Assembly: GCA_964034945.1 (NCBI GenBank)
Contig: OZ035963.1
Span: 49,986,032 to 50,050,031, forward strand
DNA from: Chrysopilus asiliformis
Taxonomy: Eukaryota; Arthropoda; Insecta; Diptera; Rhagionidae
Length of the DNA stretch: 64,000 bases
Reading direction: 5' to 3'
Position 1 is the first letter of the stretch; each line of letters starts with the position of its first letter. A program made the position numbers and the translations under genes. Positions 56,336 through 64,000 of the stretch are shown one piece after another. The notes under the pieces are model-generated. The model made no database searches, had not been told where the DNA came from, and was given only the letters and a program-made list of their open reading frames with translations.

Positions 56336-56450
56336 CAAATAATTTTTTGGGCACTGTGTATCAGAAATAAAAGCGAGATATTTATTTATTTGTTTTTATT
56401 TTGCTCTTATCTCGCTTTTATTTCTGATACACAGTGCCTAAAAAATTATT
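56336..56450. repeat. palindrome with about 43-bp arms
   Basis: Arms carry CACTGTGTATCAGAAATAAA and TTTATTTCTGATACACAGTG around a T-rich centre. A single arm with CGCTGTGTATCAGAAATAAA occurs at 2089-2108, so the family also exists without its partner arm. Confidence 0.85.
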
Positions 56451-56476
56451 TTTTTTAATTTTTACTGCATTTTTAT

Positions 56477-57023
56477 ACCCGTATGGTGAAACCGTTTGTG
56501 GCGCCAAGATCCCGTCAGATCCCGTCATAACACACAAAAATGAATTACACCAGTGTGTTTAGAATGATAAAAAAAAATTGAATTTTGCATGTCCGTTCGT
56601 CCGTCTGTTCGTCTGTCCGTCTGTCCGTCTGTCCGTCTGTCCGTCCGTCCGTCCGTCCGTCCGTCTGTCCGTCTCTGGCGCGGATTGCGGGCGCACGGAT
56701 TGAGCTAGAGACTTGAAATTTTACGTAGATTCCTTTTTCGTAAAATACAAGGCTAAATTCGTTAATGGGCAAAAATATACCGTTAGGGGAGGGGGGGGGG
56801 GGTACCTCATACGAACGAAAATGTTGTTTGCAAATATCTCGAAAACGGTGCATCTTATCAAAAAAATGCAAGAACAAAAGTGATTTAGGATATGATTCTA
56901 CATAAAACTCCCTTACATCAAAATCCGATTGGAATAAATTTTAAAAAATCTTATTGGAAAGTTTGACTTTATAGGGGAATTTTGATAAAACTGTTCGCCG
57001 TTCAATTAAACCACCATACGGGT
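56477..57023 (-). mobile_element. GTCC-family element, copy 4 (complete, reversed)
   Basis: Both ends present: ACCCGTATGGTGA at 56477 and CACCATACGGGT ending 57023. Order inside is the reverse of copy 1, with a (GTCCGTCT)n array at 56590-56676 and a G-run at 56789-56802 where copy 1 has a C-run. Confidence 0.78.
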
Positions 57024-57065
57024 TTTCAATAATTGCCAATAATATCTTCAATAATGTTTTCAATA

Positions 57066-57367
57066 ATGTCGTTCGTATGGGGGTACCCCCCCCCCCCCCC
57101 CCCCCCCCCCTAATAGTCCATTTTTACCCATTAACGCACTTAGCCTTGCATTTTGCGAAAAATGACTCTGTGTTTCTAGCTCAATCCCGGTGCCCGCAAT
57201 CCGTGCCACAGACGGACAGACAGATGGACAGACGGACGGACGGACATGCAAAATTCAATTTTTTTTTATCATTCAAAACACACTGGTGTTATTCATTGGT
57301 ATGTGTGATAGCGGGATCTTGGCGTTACAAACGGTAAGGCAAATTTAGTATGGTTTCACCATACGGG
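57066..57367 (+). mobile_element. GTCC-family element, copy 5 (right part)
   Basis: Begins at GTCGTTCGTATGGGGGTA, runs through a C-run of about 26 (57086-57111), TAGTCCATTTTTACCCATTA, a (GACGGACA)n array (57210-57245) and ends TCACCATACGGGT. With copy 4 it forms an inverted pair with arms of about 200 bp. Confidence 0.7.
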
Positions 57368-57374
57368 TATAAAA

Positions 57375-58600
57375 AAAAATTTGCGTAAAAAAAGTTTTTA
57401 AATTTGTTCGAAAAAATACAATAAATTGGGATGGCAAGTTCAAAAAGTGAATTTCGCGGCCATAAAATATATTTGAAAAAGTTACAAATTCATCATCCAA
57501 CACCCAATTGTTACATCGATTTGCTGCTAAACAACGATATCAACATAGATTGTTAACTTTAGCCCCGCCGCCTTGCTTTAAAAAATTCGTATCGGATTTT
57601 TATATTGGGAAAAACTTCTCTTGGATTAGGAATCAAAACTTTTCTAATTTGCCATTTTTGGTTGGCTATAACATAAGCAATCGAACAGATTTCGTTTACG
57701 GGCTACAAAATGCTTTTCAATCCGGCAGGCAACATGAAATGTTAAACTGAAGGAGGAAAATGGAAAACATCTGGAGCTGGAAGCATAAAATCAACCGAAC
57801 AAGTTAAATTGATTCTTGTTAAAGTTAAACTCTCCCTCACTGTATTGGTGAAAATTCAGGCACAACAGCATCCAGTGAAATGGATATTCAGCGAGTATAG
57901 AAGAAAATTCCTGTTTGCAGATTTTCTCCGACCCGCCCCTCGCTCCCCTTTCCATTTTAAAGTATTTTTTTATGAATTTATTTTCATTCCCGATTTGAAT
58001 GAGTGTGAAATTTGTTTATTATTTAACTGTGGAATACTTCACACAAGACACAAAAATCGATAGCATATAAAAATTCACTTGAAGCGATGTTTTATTCCTT
58101 TTGGATGGACTCCCCCGTGGAAATCGGGGAGTGTTGTCTGCTACCCGATTTAATGGCAGCAATTTGTCGCGAAAAACGTGTGAGAGAAATTCTGGCTGGG
58201 CTCACAGCAAATTAAAGTACGGACAGGAAGCGGAAGACGTGTATGTTTGGCTGTTGTTTGCAGACTATCGTAACAAGTCCCTGATAAAATAAAATACCCC
58301 AGAGGGATAGTGATTTAGTTGTTCCATATACAAAATACATTAATATTGTCAGATAATGTAAAATTTAGAAACTCCTCTTTGGCAGCGTCTAATAAACCTT
58401 TCTTACGAAATTTCCAGATTAGGTTGGTGGCCTTTGCCTTTGCTGAGGGCGGAAAAGTTTCATTAACGGGGTGTTTTATTGACGAAATCACAAGTTTAGG
58501 TTTATCCATAAATAAAATTATCAAAGGGCTGGCAATAAAGTACAATTTTAAATTCCTGAAATTGTTTTGCAGTTTCGAAATCGTAAAAGATTTCAGGATT
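57375..58600. other. no gene recognised
   Basis: Open frames at 57508-57750, 57809-58063 and 58101-58292 are short and lack recognised domains. A 147-codon frame from 58319 starts at a non-ATG codon and runs into the palindrome at 58607; not called. Confidence 0.4.
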
Positions 58601-58606
58601 ATCGGG

Positions 58607-58695
58607 TTTGGGCTACAAATAAATTATAAATTATGGCAATATCATTCAGAAAACGAAATTGCCATAATTTATAATTTATTTGAACCCCAAACCCG
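58607..58695. repeat. 89-bp palindrome
   Basis: GGGCTACAAATAAATTATAA and TTATAATTTATTTGAACCCC lie in inverse order around CATTCAGAAAACG, with near-perfect arms of about 36 bp (GGTTTG.../...CAAACC). Confidence 0.8.
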
Positions 58696-58770
58696 GATTC
58701 TACAAACTATTTTCGGGAAAATTCCAATCAAATATAGAGAACCCCAAAAAAGATCTTATTAACAAAACTA

Positions 58771-58946
58771 CACAGAAAAAAATAATTTTGTATTATTTAC
58801 AAAATGGGTTTAACAAAAAAAAATTCGTAAATATAACAAATTTTAGTAACTATACGAAAAAATATTTGTTAATATTACGAAGTATATACAAAACTTCAGT
58901 AATATTTACGAATTTTTTTTTGTTAAACCAATTATTTTTTTCTGTG
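58771..58946. mobile_element. 176-bp MITE with CACAGAAAAA ends and TA duplication
   Basis: Ends CACAGAAAAAAATAATTTTG (imperfect) and AATTATTTTTTTCTGTG; inner blocks GGTTTAACAAAAAAAAATTC and GAATTTTTTTTTGTTAAACC continue the inversion. TA at 58769-58770 and 58947-58948. Probably Tc1/mariner-derived. Confidence 0.85.
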
Positions 58947-59049
58947 TACCAAATAAAATGGTTTGAAAACTTTAAAGAATTTTTGTCTTCAATTTTAAAT
59001 TTTGGATTTCTTTTCATTATTTTTACGACATTTGAATAATTCAGCATAT

Positions 59050-59380
59050 ATTTCCAGATTATTAAGTGGGCAAAGAGGCATAAAAAATACGTTGTCGGAT
59101 TGCTTGACTTTAAACAAATCCAAAGAAATTTAAACGTTTTTCCTTCTACAAAAGGTTTTTATTTGCACAGCCAAACGCATAAAATAAGAGCCAACAAAGA
59201 TCGTACAAAAAGAAATCGTTTGTAGAAGAAAAAACGTCTAGATTGGTTTGGGCGTCTTGAGAAATCTTGCTATGTAGCAAACATTCGTTTGCTTGAAAAA
59301 GGACGAATTTTTTGAATCTAGTAAACCACACACAGAAAAATTCGGTGTGAATTTAACTCCAAAAGGGTCTCAATCGGGTC
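59050..59380. other. short inverted pieces, no gene
   Basis: TTTTATTTGCACAGCCAAAC and AAACGTTTTTCCTTCTACAA are partly mirrored by TTGTAGAAGAAAAAACGT at 59220. No element boundaries could be set. Confidence 0.35.
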
Positions 59381-59390
59381 CAACCATTTA

Positions 59391-59734
59391 AGCGCCCCAC
59401 ACACTCAGAGGAGACACGACGCGCCATGAGGATACCATCTTGAGTTGTCGTGTATCCTCACAGTCTGTGGGCAATGAAAGAACAATCAAAGCTTGAACGC
59501 TAAGATTGTATCGTTCCACGGCCGCTTGAACTGGTCGCGATTCACGACACTCTTGTTGGGTTGTCGCGGTAGTGTGTGCGCACTCTCGATGTAGACTGAC
59601 CGAAAGTTAGCTACAAACTGATGGGAATGAATGTGTGTGGGGACTTCACGATACAATCTTTTTCGTGTTGTCTTTCCTTGAGGATTAATGAGTCATAAGA
59701 TTGTCGTGAATCGTGTCTAGTGTGTAGCCCCCAT
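59391..59734. mobile_element. possible degenerate MITE
   Basis: AAGCGCCCCACACACTCAGA with AGACACGAC at the left resembles, inverted, TCGTGTCTAGTGTGTAGCCC at the right. The match is imperfect and no clear target duplication is seen. The core contains GATTGTATCGTTCCACGG and other moderately GC-rich text. Confidence 0.4.
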
Positions 59735-59753
59735 TAGATAACTCTGATTTTAT

Positions 59754-60905
59754 ACCCGTATGGTGAAACCAAAGGGAATATTATTTTTTGCCTCACCGTT
59801 TGTACCTATGTGAACTTGGCTTGCGAAGTGCGGAAACTCAAAATAAAATTTACATGAAAAAATTGTACTAAAATTGTACTAAATTGTACTGCATTTAAAA
59901 AAAATTGTACTCGAAAGGATTCGACAGAAATTAAAAATTGAAAAAAGACCAGCCGGCAGTGTTTTCGGAAGATTTTTTTTTATTTCTCGCGAAAAATCGT
60001 TTTTTTCGATTTTTTTCAATTTCCGAGGAACCTGAACGAGTACAATTTTTTTCCTTTGTGGTACAATTTAGTACAATTTTAGTACAATTATTCTACTTTT
60101 TGGTTTCTTCCGAAACCAAAAAATATTTTTTTTCTCGATTTTTGAGAAAACTTACTAGTACACTTTTTGTTCTTTGCGGTACAATTTAGTACAATTTTAG
60201 TACAATTATTCTGCAGAAACATTTTTTCCTTCCGAAACAAGACTGCCGATTTCTCGCGAAAAATCGTTTTTTTTTCGATTTTTTCCAATTTCCGAAGAAC
60301 TTGAACGAGTACAATTTTTTTCCTTTGTGGTACAATTTAGTACAATTTTAGTACAATTATTCCACGAAAAAAAATTTCTTCCGAAACCAAAAAATATTTT
60401 TTTTTTCGATTTTTGAGAAAACTGTACTAGTACACTTTTTGTTCTTTGCGGTACAATTTAGTACAATTTTAGTACAATTATTCTGCATCAAAAAAAATTT
60501 CTTCCGAAAACACTGCCGGCTGGTCTTTTTTCAATATTTAATTTCTGTCGAATCCTTTCGAGTACAATTTTTTTTAAATGCAGTACAATTTAGTACAATT
60601 TTAGTACAATTTTTTCATGTAAATTTTATTTCGAGTTTCCGCACTTCGCAAGCCAAGTTCACATAAGTACCGTTTGTAACGCCAAGATCCCGTCATCACG
60701 CACAAAAATTAATTACACTAGTGTGTTTAGAATGATAAAAAAATTGAATTTTGCATGTCCGTCTGTCTGTCTGTCCGTCCGTCTGTCCGTCTATCTGTCC
60801 GTCTGTGGTGCGGATTGCGGGCGCACGGATTGAGCTACAGACTTGAAGTTTTGTGCAGATCCGTTTTTCGTAAAATGCGAGACTAAATTCGGGGAGGGGG
60901 GGAGG
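59754..60905 (-). mobile_element. GTCC-family element, copy 6 (reversed, split by a foldback)
   Basis: ACCCGTATGGTGA at 59754 and, after an 864-bp insertion, GCCAAGATCCCGTCATC, a (GTCCGTCT)n array (60756-60806), GGATTGAGCTACAGACTTGA and a G-run near 60893. The outer right end is degraded. Confidence 0.7.
59805..60668. mobile_element. 864-bp foldback element with 10-bp target duplication
   Basis: Arms of about 165 bp (59807-59972 and 60500-60666) are near-perfect inverse copies, with TATGTGAACTTGGCTTGCGA at the ends. ACCGTTTGTA at 59795-59804 is repeated at 60669-60678 and removal restores the GTCC-family sequence. The loop holds repeated GTACAATTTAGTACAATTTT modules and TTTTTCGATTTTT blocks. 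A 9-10-bp duplication with long inverted arms fits Mutator-like or foldback elements. Non-coding. Confidence 0.88.
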
Positions 60906-61065
60906 CTGTAGAGGAATGATTCGATTTTACCCGTTCAAGAACTTATCTGAGCCATTTACGAGAAACGAAACTCTACAAAATTTCAGGTCTCTAGCTCAAT
61001 CCTTCTAGCTCAATATTTTTTTGTCACCTGTTTGTACGTCTATCTGTAAAAAAAAATTTCTCGAA

Positions 61066-61208
61066 TTTTTAGAGGGTTTTTTCTGAGTAGGAAAAATATT
61101 TCCGAGACCTTTTCCACCCGGGAAATATTTTTCTCGAATTTTTAGAGATTTGTTCTGAATAGGAAAAATATTTCTGAGACCTTTTCCACCCGGGAAATAT
61201 TTTTCTTG
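61066..61208. repeat. about 72-bp tandem repeat, two units
   Basis: Units share TCTCGAATTTTTAGAG, AGGAAAAATATTTC and CTTTTCCACCCGGGAAATAT. Inverted relative of 32338-32500. Confidence 0.75.
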
Positions 61209-61412
61209 ATTAATGCGATGATTGATTCGATGCGTTACAAACGAAATAATAAATCTAATATACTCTTATATGATGTATCATATAGAGTATAAAAAGAATT
61301 AAAGATATTAAAATTCTCAACATTTTTTACTGTAATTGAGATATTTCAGATTTCGTAAAAAAATCTGTTTTTTATATAAACGAATCTTTTATTCGTTGGG
61401 TTATATTATAAA

Positions 61413-61885
61413 CTAGGGGCTGCGCCGCGAACCGTTTCGCGGTTCACCCCCCACCCACAGGTCGGCCTTCGGCCTCGAATCGTCCGCGGTCTCCGCCCGC
61501 GCGTCTAAATTTCGAGATCACTGCCCCCCCCCCTTACTCCCCTTACTACCCTTACTCCCCTCACTCCACCACCTGTCGGGCTACTTTTTATAGATCTATG
61601 TTGGGGCTGTGCCCCCGATGAACATCTATGCAAAATTTCAGGCCAATCGGTTCAGTAGTTTCCCCACGAAAGAGTAACATAGCGCAAAAACTAAGTTTCG
61701 AAATCACTTTACCCCTTCCCCTTACTCCCCCCACCCATCGCGCTACTTTTCCGTATGCCTATGTTGGAACCAGAACTACAACAGACACTCATGTCAAATT
61801 TCAAGTCAATCGGTTCAGCCGTTTTTGCGTGAAAGAAGAACAGACAGACAGACAGACACCAACTCATTTTTATATATTAGTATGA
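61413..61885 (-). mobile_element. Helitron-like (DINE/HINE type) element, reversed
   Basis: On the minus strand it starts TCATACTAATATATAAAAAT, has GAGTTGGTGTCTGTCTGTCT, and ends with hairpin GAACCGCGAAACGGTTC, a 13-nt spacer ending in CC and CTAG followed by T. The first half closely matches 9580-9897 (GGCATGAGTGTCT / TAGTTCTGGTTCCAACATAG); its 3' end carries a different, GC-rich hairpin. Confidence 0.8.
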
Positions 61886-61904
61886 TATGATATGATTGTG
61901 CAGA

Positions 61905-64000
61905 AACGTAGACTTTGTATAAGAAAGTCATGTGCTGTTTACATAAAATATTTTTTGTCTCCTTATTTTACGGCGCAAATTTCTTTTAGTATAACTTTTT
62001 TCATCACGGGGGTTGGGTTACGAAATTTTTTTTTTTAATATTTAATATCCTGTTTCATAATATTCTACAGGAAAATATTCCATTAGCGAAAAAGGTTTCC
62101 GAGCTTCAGCTCAACTTATCAAAAACAAAATATTCCGTTTGTTTTATTAATTGAAAATTACTGACATTTCTTTTTTGTTTCTCAATTACCATTAAAAGCC
62201 ATAATTTCCACACGCAAAAAAACTTCATCCCGCCGGTTAATTTGCTAATTGGCAATTTCTTAGCAAAATTCACGACACTTAGATAAATCACAAAAAATAT
62301 AATAAAATGACTTCATCACTGAAATTATTGAATAATAAAGAGCTATCAGCACATTTATGAAACGCACATAAAACAGACGAAAGTCTTTGAGTAAATAATA
62401 AAATGAAAATAATGGCGATAATGTCCATTGAAGAAGAGGGAAAAATTTCTTGGCCAAGGACTGGTGGAAATTCTCTTGGAAATATTCTCTGGAAAAAATA
62501 GTCAAGGGTTGCTTCTTCGTATACATTTTATTCCACAATTTAACCAAGAAAAAAAAATCTTTTATTTTCCAACTCCGCCCAACTCATCAGGACTATCTAT
62601 TTTCATTCGATAATATTAATCGCATAACCAAAGTCTTAAATAACTTTTTCCCAAAAAGCGAAAATTGGTCAGAATCGTTAACATCATTTTTTCCATTCCC
62701 CCTGAATCAATCTTCCATCTGCCAAGACGTTTACGTCCTTCTTTACTGAATTTCACTCAGCAATTCGGTTCAACTCATTTCTCGGGCTCCATTCTGTTAG
62801 CGTTGGCGGCTGCCTATCAACACTTGGCAGAAAACCTCAGGAAAAATCCCCTAAAGTAAAAGTTCAAGCGAAAAAAGAACGCAACAACCATCCGTTGATG
62901 ATAAACTTCTCCACCCTTCAGCACAGCTCTCGTAAAAAAAAAATTGGGTGAAAAGATACCGCAAACCGTTCTCTCCGCACCCAATTTTATTTCTTAACAC
63001 CACTATCGCTTCAAGCTCGTGGAAAATCTCAAGGTCGTGCGGTACGAAGGTTGCCCAGTTTTACTCACCATCATAGGAAAATTTGAGGCCAAGGCGAGGC
63101 GGACCTCGCATTCGTCTCCGTTTTCTTTTATTTGATACGCATAAAAATGCCGGAAGTGTTAAGGAGATAACGAAATGAGCTAAAGAAATAAATGAAGGAT
63201 CCGATGAACCTCTTCTGACCATGGCAGATACCGTCAGAAGCTTGTCTGGCAAGGATCTTGAGCTGGGTTGGGTGGAAAACGTTTATTCACTGTGCTATGA
63301 AAAGTCCTCTCAGTCCCTTTGACGCAATAGAAATAATATTTCCCACATCCTATTCAATTCCTAAGCGTCCTCGTTCACTTACTAGAAGTGGAAAATGAAA
63401 AAAAAGAAAAAAATCGGACGGTGAAATAAAATGAAATCCTTCGCGTCCCTTTTTGAAGCTCCGTTTTTTCCCTGCCATTGCCTTTTAGTCCTTTTTGCAA
63501 GACCTAAGAGGTTTCCTCTATGTTCACCCCTCCCCCTTCCCCGCCTGGCCTTCATTCCGCGACTGTTGCCCTCTGCCGCTTGCAACTCCCTCATAACAAA
63601 ACCATTTTATATTTAACGACTTCGACCGAGTCCGAAAAACGGGAGGAGAAAATTACGCCCAAGTTACTGCGCTATATTGCGATTACCATTATCCTTTTCG
63701 ATTCTCGTCACTTCCATATATTTCGCGGGAAAAATATCTAAAAAAAAAGAAATCTTGAGATTTTTTCCGATTTTTCTTTATTTTTACTACTTTTTTTGTA
63801 GCGTTTTTTTTTCTCAACGGAAACCAGGGCATCTGTTTACTCTGTGGACCAAGATTTGGTTCTTTTTAATTTCTTTGCTCTAATTTTTCCTCCCTTTCGT
63901 GCATTTTATTGGACGGATTTCGCGTGTACATCCAGCCGGACAAGGAAAACTGCGAGTTTTTAGATGTGAGAAAATAAGGAAGGGAACGAGGGAAAGACGG
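61905..64000. other. no gene recognised
   Basis: 61905-61955 (ACGTAGACTTTGTATAAGAA, GTCATGTGCTGTTTACAT) is another octamer-family tail scrap. The rest has several short overlapping open frames on both strands (62106-62859, 63061-63883) without recognised domains or consistent splice structure. The sequence is less repetitive than the remainder of the window and could be intron or intergenic DNA of a host gene. Confidence 0.4.

Noticed and set aside
58319..58762. 147-codon open frame
   Set aside because: Begins at TTG, crosses a palindrome and resembles no family I know.
63061..63883. Possible host exons at the window end
   Set aside because: Overlapping short frames on both strands with no domain, and no consistent splice sites were found.

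Overview
The window is eukaryotic, AT-rich repeat sequence with no host gene that I can recognise with confidence. An intact Ty3/Gypsy retrotransposon, a mariner relic, DINE/Helentron-like non-autonomous Helitrons carrying GTCY microsatellites, and many short inverted-repeat elements together suggest an arthropod, most likely an insect and perhaps a dipteran. I cannot name the species. Nearly all other long open frames are artefacts of 4-, 8- or 12-bp tandem arrays, whose complement reads as Ser/Val/Cys/Leu repeats.

Layout. 1-2.3 kb: nothing recognised. 2.3-6.8 kb: a GTCC-family element, a Helitron-like element, a reverse Helitron fragment and a large GACCGACA array. 8.5-10 kb: a microsatellite-bearing element ('octamer family') hit by a 163-bp MITE and by a 318-bp Helitron-like element. 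11.2-12.6 kb: a reverse Helitron fragment and a piggyBac-like element holding a foldback and another MITE. 15.1-21.3 kb: a complete LTR retrotransposon (LTR, primer-binding site, gag, -1 frameshift, pol, LTR). 21.4-32.2 kb: Helitron-like pieces, palindromes and MITEs. 33.0-35.3 kb: a 2.2-kb solo-LTR-like insertion inside an octamer-family copy. 35.8-36.4 kb: a less repetitive patch with CRE-like and E2F-like sites. 38.8-45.2 kb: MITEs, a Helitron with a nested MITE, and a deleted mariner. 47.8-51.9 kb: two more MITE copies, a pseudogene fragment and an octamer array. 53.2-56.1 kb: a 1.8-kb, almost perfect octamer array between inverted repeats. 56.4-61.9 kb: GTCC-family copies, a foldback element with a 10-bp target duplication, and an inverted Helitron. 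62-64 kb: nothing recognised.

How the parts work together. The retrotransposon is the only unit that looks functional. Its gag and pol overlap in the -1 frame, with a GGGAAAC slippery heptamer followed at 9 nt by a possible H-type pseudoknot. Its two LTRs differ by one T in a homopolymer, and a 4-bp target duplication (AATG) flanks it, so insertion was recent. Everything else is non-autonomous or broken. Because several insertions interrupt repeats that also occur uninterrupted in the window, target sites and relative ages can be read directly: solo LTR into octamer family, Helitron into octamer family, MITEs into Helitron, array and MITE, and foldback into GTCC family.
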